From contig JAFCFG010000002.1 in NCBI GenBank assembly GCA_017608725.1, positions 1 through 24,621 on the forward strand: a stretch of DNA of 24,621 nt, read 5' to 3'. Every line of letters starts with the position of its first letter. Positions within the stretch are counted from its first letter, which is position 1. Below, one piece after another: positions 1-5,665 of the stretch. Source of the stretch: Candidatus Iainarchaeum sp. (lineage in GTDB: Archaea > Iainarchaeota > Iainarchaeia > Iainarchaeales > GCA-2688035). Under the pieces are notes generated by a model that was given only the letters and a program-made list of their open reading frames with translations, searched no databases and was not told where the DNA came from. The position numbers were made by a program, and so were the translations under genes.

Positions 1-897
1 TACTGGAACTACTACGACCTTGTTGGTTGCAACCGCTGGCGGCAGCACCAAGCCCTTGTTGTCAGCATGCACCATTACAAGTGCACCAATAAGCCTTGTT
101 GAAAAGCCCCAGCTATTCTGCCAGGGAATTTGCTTCTGGCCCTTTTCATCCAAGTATGTGATGCCAAAGGCCTCTGCAAAGCCCTGTCCAAGGTTGTGGG
201 TTGTTCCCATCTGCAGGGCCTTTCCATCAGGCATTAGTGCTTCAATGGTAAATGTTCTCTTTGCCCCTGCAAACCTTTCTGCCTCTGTTTTTTCCCCAAG
301 AATTACTGGAATTGCAAGCAACTCTTCGCAAAGCTTCTTGTATTCCCTTAAGTAAAGCAAGGCCTCTTTCTCGCATTCCTGTTCAGTGGTGTAAACGCAG
401 TGGCCCTCTTGCCACAGGAATTCCCTTGTCCTGAGAAAAAGCTTGCATTGCTTTACTTCCCACCTCAGAACATTGCACCATTGGTTTAATCTCAAAGGCA
501 GGTCTCTCCAGCTTCTAAGCCATTTCGCATAGCTGTTGTAGATTATGGTTTCTGAGGTTGGCCTTATTGCAACCCTTTCCTCTGCCCCCTCCTTGCCTTC
601 TTCAATCCAAGCAAGTTCAGGCTCAAAACCTGCTGCGTGCTTTGCCTCCCTTTCAAAAAAGCCCTTTGGAATCAGCAGTGGAAAGTATGCATTGCGGACC
701 CCGTGCTTTGCAACTGCTGCATCAAAGCAGTGTTGTATTTTCTCCCAAATTTGGTAAGCAGCAGGCCTTATAATCATAAAGCCCCTGACAGGGGCGTAGT
801 CAGCCAGCTCTGCCCTCAGCACAACCTGGTTGTACCACTCGCTGAAATCCTGCTCTTTCTTAACAGTAATTCCCAGTTGCTTTTCCTTTTCCTGCAT
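1..897 (-). CDS. proS: Prolyl-tRNA synthetase, archaeal type (C-terminus beyond window)
   Basis: Charges tRNA-Pro with proline in the cytoplasm. I translated the minus strand from the ATG at 897; the frame stays open for 299 codons to the window edge, so the anticodon-binding and C-terminal domains are missing. Class II synthetase signatures are clear: RPTSET (residues 112-117), motif 2 LRWE (144-147) followed by RTREFLWQEGH (156-166), GTTHNLGQ (231-238), and GFSTRLIGALVM (264-275). The RTREFLWQEGH form and short N-terminus match the archaeal/eukaryotic-type ProS. The start is supported by GGAG (907-910 on this strand) at about 9 nt spacing and a TATA-like box around 934-942. Two tRNA-Pro genes lie downstream in the window on the same strand, an apt neighbourhood. 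Confidence 0.95.
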   Translation of the reverse strand, partial: MQEKEKQLGITVKKEQDFSEWYNQVVLRAELADYAPVRGFMIIRPAAYQIWEKIQHCFDAAVAKHGVRNAYFPLLIPKGFFEREAKHAAGFEPELAWIEEGKEGAEERVAIRPTSETIIYNSYAKWLRSWRDLPLRLNQWCNVLRWEVKQCKLFLRTREFLWQEGHCVYTTEQECEKEALLYLREYKKLCEELLAIPVILGEKTEAERFAGAKRTFTIEALMPDGKALQMGTTHNLGQGFAEAFGITYLDEKGQKQIPWQNSWGFSTRLIGALVMVHADNKGLVLPPAVATNKVVVVPV

Positions 898-933
898 TTT
901 TTGGGATTCTCCAAATTACTTTTGCTTTCCAAC

Positions 934-942
934 AATATAAAT
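934..942 (-). promoter_or_regulatory. TATA-like promoter of proS
   Basis: On the minus strand this reads ATTTATATT. Its centre lies about 26 bp before a predicted start near 912, which would leave a leader of about 15 nt containing the GGAG ribosome-binding site. Position and sequence fit an archaeal TATA box; no transcript data are available. Confidence 0.55.
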
Positions 943-1026
943 GTTTTCTGTTTTTATTGCTGTGCCTTTCTTCCTTTTCCAAAAAATCAATCACTTTTTT
1001 CCAATGCAATTATTTTTTCCTTTTCC

Positions 1027-1035
1027 AAAAAAAAA
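1027..1035 (-). terminator. T9 tract downstream of gpgS
   Basis: Nine consecutive T on the minus strand, about 34 nt after the gpgS stop codon, within a T-rich pyrimidine/purine-biased intergenic stretch (898-1068). Archaeal termination commonly uses such U-tracts without a hairpin. The rest of the gap holds only the proS promoter. Confidence 0.45.
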
Positions 1036-1068
1036 CAAACTAATTCAATTTTTCCGATTAAAATTAAT

Positions 1069-2187
1069 TCAATCAACTCCTGTTTTGTGCCTTCGCTTTG
1101 AATCCCTCAAAAAGTCAGCTATCTTTGCAAGCGTGTCCCTCTCCATTTGTTTCTTCATTTTGTAATCATGCAGTTTCCTAATCGGCGGCCTTTCCTTCTC
1201 CACGATTTCCTTCTCATTCAGAAAGTATTGCCTTTCCTGGCCCTCTTCCCCTGGCTCCTTTATTTCCGGAAACCTGTAGACTGTGCAGAAGTCCTGCAAA
1301 AACTGGTTTCTTTTCTCTTCCTGCAATCTTGCTGCAATTACCTGCATCAAACCAAAGGCCATTCTGCCCAGGGCAACAGTGTCCTGGTTTCTGTGAACCC
1401 TTTCATCCAAGTCGACCTGGGCCATTGCATCCAAGCCAAATTTTCTTGAAATGTCAATCAAAAGACCGGTTTCAACCCCGTAACCAACAAAGAAGGGAAC
1501 GCTTTCAAGAACCCTGCGAGTGCCAGCATATTCGCCGCTCAGGGGCTGGATGAAACCAGTTAGCTCTGGAAAGTAAAGGTTGAACAACGGCCTGATGCAG
1601 ATTTCTGTTGTTCTGCCACCGCCGTATGAAACTATTTTGCCGCCGAATTTTAAAGGTCTCCTGTAAAATGCCTTTGCATAGCCAAGCTTTTTCTTCATTA
1701 GTAATGGCCCTACAAGGCCGTAAACAAATTTTGGGTGAATATTCTCAATATCTGCGTCAATCCAGCAGATTATGTCTCCTCTCAGGGTATGCAGGCTCTT
1801 CCACAGGTTTTCGCCCTTGCCATAGAATACTCCCAGTTCCCTCAGGTGCCTCTCGCTTGTTATTACTTTTGCCCCTGCTCTCTCAGCTAACTCCACTGTT
1901 CCGTCAGTGCTGCCTGAATCAATTATTGCGATTTCGTCAATTAGGTGTTTTTCTTCGTACAGGCTTTTCTTGATTGTGCTGACAACATTTGCAACATTGG
2001 CTTCCTCGTTCAGTGTGGGAATTCCTACACTAATCTTTCTTCCTTGCTGTTGCTTTAGCTCAACTAGTTTGTCCACATCTGAGAATTTGCTGTTGTGGAA
2101 TGTATGGGAATTAAACCAGCCAAGTGGGCCTGTTTGGCACTTTCCTGCCCTTTTTCTCCTTGCATTTTTTGCAGTCTTTTTTACCAT
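1069..2187 (-). CDS. gpgS: Glucosyl-3-phosphoglycerate synthase (GT81)
   Basis: Predicted to transfer glucose from an NDP-glucose donor to 3-phosphoglycerate, the first step of glucosylglycerate synthesis, a compatible solute. The 372-aa protein has a GT-A fold start (VGIPTLNEE, residues 54-62), IIDSGSTDGT (88-97), GKGENLWKSL (123-132), the metal-binding DAD (144-146), and family-typical blocks HPKFVYGLVGPLL (151-163), FYRRPL (174-179), QPLSGEYAG (214-222), VGYGVETGLLID (234-245) and HRNQ (265-268). These match GpgS rather than the related mannosyl-3-phosphoglycerate synthase. There are about 50 extra basic residues at the N-terminus and a charged C-terminal tail. The ATG at 2187 follows a GGTGA ribosome site at good spacing. 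The cognate phosphatase is not obvious nearby; a HAD protein lies at 22378. No transmembrane segments are seen. Confidence 0.88.
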   Translation of the reverse strand: MVKKTAKNARRKRAGKCQTGPLGWFNSHTFHNSKFSDVDKLVELKQQQGRKISVGIPTLNEEANVANVVSTIKKSLYEEKHLIDEIAIIDSGSTDGTVELAERAGAKVITSERHLRELGVFYGKGENLWKSLHTLRGDIICWIDADIENIHPKFVYGLVGPLLMKKKLGYAKAFYRRPLKFGGKIVSYGGGRTTEICIRPLFNLYFPELTGFIQPLSGEYAGTRRVLESVPFFVGYGVETGLLIDISRKFGLDAMAQVDLDERVHRNQDTVALGRMAFGLMQVIAARLQEEKRNQFLQDFCTVYRFPEIKEPGEEGQERQYFLNEKEIVEKERPPIRKLHDYKMKKQMERDTLAKIADFLRDSKRRHKTGVD

Positions 2188-2218
2188 GGCGATTCACCAA
2201 ATAATACTGTGCGAAATT

Positions 2219-2230
2219 ATTAAATATTTA
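2219..2230 (-). promoter_or_regulatory. TATA-like promoter of gpgS
   Basis: An AT-rich box (minus strand, TAAATATTTAAT) lies 30-40 bp before the gpgS ATG and just downstream of the tRNA-Pro(GGG) 3' end. The gene therefore probably has its own promoter rather than relying only on read-through from the tRNA. Confidence 0.5.
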
Positions 2231-2235
2231 AGAAG

Positions 2236-2337
2236 TGGGGCGCCGAGGATTTGAACCCCGGTTGCAGCCATTCTGGCAGTATTTAACAAGACACTGGCCC
2301 CAAGGCTGAGTCCTAGACCAGACTAGACTAACGCCCC
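2236..2337 (-). tRNA. tRNA-Pro (GGG) with 27-nt intron
   Basis: A full cloverleaf can be folded by hand on the minus strand. The acceptor is GGGGCGT/GCGCCCC with discriminator A, the D-arm GTCT/AGGAC, the anticodon stem CAGCC/GGCTG, and the T-arm CGGGG-TTCAAAT-CCTCG. CCA is not encoded. A 27-nt intron occupies 2271-2297, after position 37. The splice region forms a textbook bulge-helix-bulge: outer helix (anticodon stem), bulge GGC, 4-bp central helix TTGG/CCAG, bulge AAT, and inner helix CAGT/ACTG. Removing the intron gives the loop TTGGGGT with anticodon GGG and a 75-nt tRNA. It lies between the gpgS promoter and a hairpin with tandem repeats on its 5' side. Confidence 0.95.
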
Positions 2338-2341
2338 CAAA

Positions 2342-2368
2342 AAGCTTTTCTTTAAAAAAGAAAAGCTT
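2342..2368. repeat. 12-bp perfect inverted repeat upstream of tRNA-Pro(GGG)
   Basis: AAGCTTTTCTTT (2342-2353) and AAAGAAAAGCTT (2357-2368) are perfect inverted repeats around an AAA loop, ending 4 bp before the 5' end of the tRNA. The arms share the core GCTTTTCTTT/AAAGAAAAG with the hairpin inside the tRNA-Pro(TGG) intron at 3442-3469. The function is unknown; a 5'-leader hairpin for tRNA processing is possible. Confidence 0.7.
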
Positions 2369-2370
2369 GC

Positions 2371-2447
2371 AAAAGAAATTTAAAAAAAGCGGAAAAAGAA
2401 ATTTAAAAAAAGCGGAAAAAGAAATTTAAAAAAAGCGGAAAAAGAAA
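2371..2447. repeat. 23-bp tandem repeat, about 3.4 copies
   Basis: Near-identical units occupy 2371-2392, 2393-2415 and 2416-2438, with a partial copy at 2439-2447. Each unit ends in GCGG and contains GAAATTTAAAAAAAG. On the plus strand this resembles a BRE/TATA element; on the minus strand each unit gives a T7 tract that could act as a serial terminator for the gene ending at 2481, or as a TATA for the tRNA. There are no spacers, so it is not CRISPR. Confidence 0.85.
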
Positions 2448-2480
2448 CTTCCCAATCTTTCAAAGAAACACCTGTAAGAC

Positions 2481-3320
2481 CTATTCCAAATACCTGTACT
2501 GTTCCACAGCTGCTTTGCCAATGCCCAGTGCTATCATAGAGAGCCTTTGCCTGCTCTCCTCTAAGGTTTCTCTGCTAACGTGCAGTTCTTTGCAAAGGTT
2601 TTCTGTCCTCAGCTTTTTCCCTTGTTTAACAGCCATGTTTAGCTTGTGCAATAGCTTCAAGTCAAGCATTGCCTTTTTCCTCGCCTTCGCGTTTGTGCGA
2701 ATGGTAATTAAATCAACTTTATAATTTTTGGGGGATCCGCCAGGCCAAGAAATGGCCCTTATGTTCACTTTTCTAACCGCTGATTTTGTACCATAGTATT
2801 TGTCAATTACATCAATGTCCAGAGAGTATGCGCCCTTCATAAGGGCCTCTGTTCCGGCAATCTTACAGCCCTTAGTATTTAACAGGGAATGAAGAAAGAC
2901 TAAGCGTATTCCCTCCACTGCAAATGGCTCAAACAAAAAACTCCAATCATAAACTTTTGGCCTTCTCACAACTGTTTCAGCAGGCCTTCTTGAAACAGAT
3001 TGCACTTTTCCCCTGTGCTTTTTCATATAAGATGCCATTGAGCTGCTTATATCTGTATACCTCACATCACAAAAGCGTGCAAGGCTCCTTGCCCAGTTTC
3101 CATAGTAGCCTGCCAAAACCGCTACTTTTGATTTTGGCTTAATCCCAAGCTTTTCCCCGAGTTTTGGGTCCCTGGGAGCAAGGGCCTGCATATGCCAGCC
3201 GGCAGCTACCTCCCACCCCTTGTGTTCCAAAAGAAGCTTTCGCACATCAGGAAAGAACATTCCCCCTGAAAAAAAACGCCTTCTTCCCTGAACAGGTTTT
3301 GGCAACAAGACCACCTTCAA
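2481..3320 (-). CDS. Methyltransferase-like protein with C-terminal helix-turn-helix-like segment
   Basis: Not assigned to a named family. The 279-aa frame has a Rossmann-type glycine-rich strand/loop VAVLAGYYGN (residues 66-75), then YTDIS (88-92), which together resemble motifs I/II of class I SAM methyltransferases. YDWSFLFEP (124-132) could be the motif IV region. The C-terminus (about 238-262) has a basic helix-turn-helix pattern (LCKELHVSRETLEESRQ). No membrane segments are seen. The longest frame starts with TTG at 3320, only 5 nt after the 3' end of tRNA-Pro(TGG); other TTG/GTG codons follow, and the first ATG is at residue 21, so the start is uncertain. Expression may depend on tRNA read-through and 3' processing. 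The substrate is unknown. Confidence 0.7.
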   Translation of the reverse strand: MKVVLLPKPVQGRRRFFSGGMFFPDVRKLLLEHKGWEVAAGWHMQALAPRDPKLGEKLGIKPKSKVAVLAGYYGNWARSLARFCDVRYTDISSSMASYMKKHRGKVQSVSRRPAETVVRRPKVYDWSFLFEPFAVEGIRLVFLHSLLNTKGCKIAGTEALMKGAYSLDIDVIDKYYGTKSAVRKVNIRAISWPGGSPKNYKVDLITIRTNAKARKKAMLDLKLLHKLNMAVKQGKKLRTENLCKELHVSRETLEESRQRLSMIALGIGKAAVEQYRYLE

Positions 3321-3369
3321 GCAATTGGGAATGGGAGGATTTGAACCCCCGTCGTATGCTTGTTTGAAA

Positions 3370-3437
3370 CCTTTCCCCCTTTTTTCTTTTCCTTTTTTTT
3401 CTTTTCTCTTTTTTTCTTTTCTCTTTTTTCTTTTCCC
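3370..3437. repeat. 68-nt uninterrupted polypyrimidine/polypurine tract inside tRNA intron
   Basis: Every base from 3370 to 3437 is C or T on the plus strand (A/G on the transcribed strand), with repeating TTTTCTTTTCT-like blocks. Such mirror-like homopurine tracts can form triplex (H-DNA) structures. The stretch lies wholly within the intron of tRNA-Pro(TGG). Confidence 0.9.
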
Positions 3438-3441
3438 AAGG

Positions 3442-3469
3442 CTTTTCTTTTTTCGGGAAAAAAGAAAAG
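3442..3469. repeat. 13-bp perfect inverted repeat inside tRNA-Pro(TGG) intron
   Basis: CTTTTCTTTTTTC (3442-3454) pairs with GAAAAAAGAAAAG (3457-3469) across a GG loop. It lies near the 5' end of the intron and shares its core with the hairpin at 2342-2368. Confidence 0.8.
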
Positions 3470-3564
3470 GCTTCCCAAAGCATAAATCCTAGACCAGACT
3501 AGACGACATTCCCAGATGGTATATGAATTGATAGGCTTGGTTTTTTTAAATTGTGCGGATTTCT

Positions 3565-4947
3565 TCATTTCCTCTTAAAAATTCGCAGGAACCCGCTGAA
3601 GAGGTTGTGGACAAAGGAAAGTGCACCGGAAATTATCCGTTCAAGGCCCCAGCTGTCCGCTTCCTCAATTAGGAACTGCAGCTTTTTTTGCAGGGCATCC
3701 AGGCTGTAGTGCTTTTGAACTATTTTGAAGTTGTGTTCAAGCATCTTGTCCCTAAGCTTCTTGTTTGAGAGAATGCTGTACATTTTTTCAACCGCTTCCC
3801 CTGAAACAACGTCGTTTATTTCAATGAATTCGAAACCCTTTGCTTTAAATTCCCGCAGCACAGGGTAGTTGTTTACAAACAGCGGTTTCTTAAAAGCGGC
3901 AGCCTCTATTACAATGTTTCCAAAGCCCTCTGTATCAGAGGGAAAGCAGACTGCATCACAGTTTGCATAGGCATCTGCAATGCTGTAAACCTTCTTTTCC
4001 TCCTTTTCTCCTCTAAAAAGGTAAATGCAGTCAGACGCAAATACAACGTCAACTGCCAACTCCCTTGCTTTCTTTACAAGGAATTCAAAGTAGTCCTTGC
4101 TCTCAGGCGTAGTTGGGCCTGTTACAAGCAAAACCCCCTTTTTCTTCTTGAATTTTTTGTTCAGCTCAGCAATTAATTCAATGCTTCTCTCAATCCTCTT
4201 TCTCTGCATTATCCTTGTGGGCTGCAAAAAAAGCAGGTCTGCTTTCTTTAAATTGAAACGCTTTCTGAAATCGCTGTTGAATTTGTCCATTGGCTGCAGG
4301 AAACTAAAATCAATCGCGTTTGGAATAACGTGGCTGTCAACCCCAGTCCACCTCAAAAAGTCCTGCTGGGCTGTTGTGCTGATTGTAACATGCTTTATCC
4401 TGCTAAGCTTTGGGGGAAAATTCTTGCCCAAAACCTTGGGAATGTTGTTGTATTTTATGTAATACGACCTCTCCCAGAAAAAGTCATGGTGCCTCATTAT
4501 TGTGGGGATGTTCAGCTGCTGGATTATTTCACTCAAGGCAATTCCCAAAGGAATGTTTGCCGGTATTGCTAGAACATTTTCAATGCTCAAAAGATTGATT
4601 TTGTTTTTTTGAATAAATTTAATTATAGGTGGCTTGATTTTGTTGACCATTGACCTAATCAAGCCATGCAGGGCCTCTGCCTCTTCATTGCTTAGGGGGG
4701 CTTCAAAAGCCATTTTCTTAATTGATTCAACTGTTGGATGCTCCAAAGACATTTCAGGCACAAGAAGATAAGGGAGCTTTGGCTCTGAACCAAACTTGCC
4801 AGCAATTAGAAAAACCTTGTGCCCGAGGTGCTTGTACACCTTGACCCATTTTTTAGCTTCCAGGGAAACGCCGTCAACAGTCAAAAGATGCGAATGGATT
4901 ACCGCTATTCTCTTTCCCAAAGGCAAAGGCATCTTTATTTTAGGCAT
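3565..4947 (-). CDS. GT4 glycosyltransferase, mannosylglucosylglycerate synthase-like
   Basis: A retaining GT-B glycosyltransferase of 460 aa. Visible blocks are DGVSLEAKKW (residues 25-34), ENVLAIPANIPLGIAL (123-138), HHDFFWER (153-160), FPP (177-179), IPNAIDF (208-214), LQPTRIMQRKRIE (241-253) with the donor-phosphate Arg/Lys, and the GT4 motif E340-GFGNIVI-E348. The DGVSLEA, HHDF-WER and LQPTR-RK-IE combination resembles, from memory, the mannosylglucosylglycerate synthase branch of GT4; I could not align it. With gpgS 1.4 kb away on the same strand, a role in extending glucosylglycerate is plausible but inferred. Alternatives are other sugar transfers in glycolipid or exopolysaccharide synthesis. 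The ATG at 4947 sits about 26 bp from a TATA-like box, so the mRNA may be leaderless. A basic C-terminal helix (about 440-460) could touch the membrane. Confidence 0.85.
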   Translation of the reverse strand: MPKIKMPLPLGKRIAVIHSHLLTVDGVSLEAKKWVKVYKHLGHKVFLIAGKFGSEPKLPYLLVPEMSLEHPTVESIKKMAFEAPLSNEEAEALHGLIRSMVNKIKPPIIKFIQKNKINLLSIENVLAIPANIPLGIALSEIIQQLNIPTIMRHHDFFWERSYYIKYNNIPKVLGKNFPPKLSRIKHVTISTTAQQDFLRWTGVDSHVIPNAIDFSFLQPMDKFNSDFRKRFNLKKADLLFLQPTRIMQRKRIERSIELIAELNKKFKKKKGVLLVTGPTTPESKDYFEFLVKKARELAVDVVFASDCIYLFRGEKEEKKVYSIADAYANCDAVCFPSDTEGFGNIVIEAAAFKKPLFVNNYPVLREFKAKGFEFIEINDVVSGEAVEKMYSILSNKKLRDKMLEHNFKIVQKHYSLDALQKKLQFLIEEADSWGLERIISGALSFVHNLFSGFLRIFKRK

Positions 4948-4968
4948 GCAATAAACAAGTGCTTTCTT

Positions 4969-4977
4969 GTATAAAAT
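4969..4977 (-). promoter_or_regulatory. TATA-like promoter of the GT4 gene
   Basis: The minus strand reads TTTTATACA, centred about 26 bp from the ATG at 4947. This spacing predicts transcription starting at or next to the start codon. Confidence 0.55.
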
Positions 4978-4982
4978 CTTTT

Positions 4983-5021
4983 CACCGGAACAGTTCAGCC
5001 AGAAAAAACCACCGGAACAGT
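4983..5021. repeat. Pair of 12-bp direct repeats upstream of the GT4 promoter
   Basis: CACCGGAACAGT occurs at 4983-4994 and again at 5010-5021 (27-bp period). Both lie immediately upstream of the TATA-like box of the minus-strand GT4 gene. The position suits a regulator-binding site; no regulator is identified. Confidence 0.55.
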
Positions 5022-5142
5022 ACTCTCTTCCCAGCTTGTTTTTAAAGCGCTTGAAGCTAAAATTGTTTGGTGATTTGAAAATGAGCGTATTCAGATTGTG
5101 CAGGTTTGTTGAATGCTATAAGACCCCAAAGAGCCTGAGGGG

Positions 5143-5227
5143 ATTAATTTAAGTAAGGAATTAAGACATGACATCAAGGCTTGTTAAAGCCGAAGATGGC
5201 ATAAAACACACGCGGATTTTGCCGCGT
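5143..5227 (+). promoter_or_regulatory. Promoter and two-hairpin leader of the 88-aa gene
   Basis: A TATA-like ATTAATTTA (5143-5151) predicts a start near 5173. The leader then has GGCTT-GTTA-AAGCC (5178-5191) and ACGCGG-ATTTTG-CCGCGT (5210-5227), followed at once by a strong ribosome site AGGAGGTG (5228-5235), 6 nt before the ATG. The remainder of the 4948-5241 gap holds only the GT4 promoter and its repeats; I see no convincing gene in it. Confidence 0.5.
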
Positions 5228-5241
5228 AGGAGGTGTACTGA

Positions 5242-5508
5242 ATGAGTTTACCTGTAAAAAAATTCGGTGCAGGAGGCATACAAGTTGCAATATGGGAGAA
5301 TCAGGGAAAGGAAGGAAACCAGTTCTACACTGTTTCCATTGACAGGCGCTATAAGGATAAGAACGACGAGTGGAAGAGCAGCAATTCGCTCAAGGTGAAT
5401 GACCTGCCAAAGGCAATTTTGGCACTGCAAAAAGCATACGAGTACCTTGCATTGAAGGAACCTGAAATGGCAAAGGAAGAGCAACAGCTTGCGACAGCGT
5501 TGGCATAA
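5242..5508 (+). CDS. Small conserved-looking protein, 88 aa, unknown function
   Basis: Not assigned to a named family. The start is firm because AGGAGGTG lies 6 nt upstream of the ATG, the best ribosome site in the window. The protein is soluble and basic in its first two thirds: alternating strand-like stretches (IQVAIWENQG, FYTVSIDRRYKD) are followed by WKSSNSLKVNDLPKAILALQKAYEYL, which looks like a strand then a helix. It ends in a charged Glu/Gln/Ala tail. The beta-then-helix order with aromatic and basic residues would suit a small nucleic-acid-binding protein, but this is a guess. It has no signal peptide or membrane segment. The next gene starts 158 bp downstream behind separate TATA-like elements. 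Confidence 0.8.
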   Translation: MSLPVKKFGAGGIQVAIWENQGKEGNQFYTVSIDRRYKDKNDEWKSSNSLKVNDLPKAILALQKAYEYLALKEPEMAKEEQQLATALA

Positions 5509-5516
5509 ATTGCGCT

Positions 5517-5617
5517 CTGTAGAAATCCTTTATAAAGGCAAAATTTGAATCCCTTAAATCGGCTTTTGACGGCAAAATAGCAGCAAGGCGTTTATAAACA
5601 AAATAAGATTTCTACAG
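5517..5617. repeat. Inverted-repeat-bounded segment with two palindromic TATA elements
   Basis: CTGTAGAAATC (5517-5527) and GATTTCTACAG (5607-5617) are perfect 11-bp inverted repeats about 80 bp apart. Inside lie two palindromic TATA-like sites, CCTTTATAAAGG (5527-5538) and GTTTATAAAC (5590-5599). The second is placed to drive the downstream membrane-protein gene. No coding sequence is visible in 5509-5665. Confidence 0.6.
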
Positions 5618-5665
5618 CGGGCATAAATTGGAAAGTTATAAGGGAGTTAAAGCTTAGATTAAGAT

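Larger units (their letters stand above)
3326..3513 (-). tRNA. tRNA-Pro (TGG) with 113-nt polypurine intron
   Basis: The cloverleaf on the minus strand has acceptor GGGAATG/CATTCCC with discriminator A, a D-arm nearly identical to that of tRNA-Pro(GGG), anticodon stem TATGC/GCATA, and T-arm GGGGG-TTCAAAT-CCTCC. CCA is not encoded. The intron spans 3361-3473. The splice junctions can form central helix TTTG/CAAA with bulges GGA (5') and CAA (3'); the inner helix pairs best if one bulge is 2 nt, so this is a slightly relaxed bulge-helix-bulge. Splicing gives the loop TTTGGGA, anticodon TGG, and a 75-nt tRNA, the same length as the GGG isoacceptor. A TATA-like TTTAAAAA lies near 3542-3550. Confidence 0.93.

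Noticed and set aside
637..1101. 154-codon plus-strand frame
   Set aside because: It covers the proS start and the promoter gap between proS and gpgS; the Phe/Leu-rich translation is a shadow of the AT-rich opposite strand.
2371..2447. Possible CRISPR array
   Set aside because: The repeats are directly abutting with no unique spacers, the unit is low-complexity, and no cas gene is in the window.
3247..3568. Lys/Arg-rich open frames on the minus strand
   Set aside because: They read through the tRNA-Pro(TGG) gene and its polypurine intron; the Lys/Glu/Arg repeats only reflect AAA, AAG, GAA and AGA codons in the tract. Not a homing endonuclease.
4967..5152. 61-codon plus-strand frame upstream of the 88-aa gene
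   Set aside because: It overlaps the GT4 promoter, its repeats and the next promoter; no ribosome site, low similarity to any known pattern.
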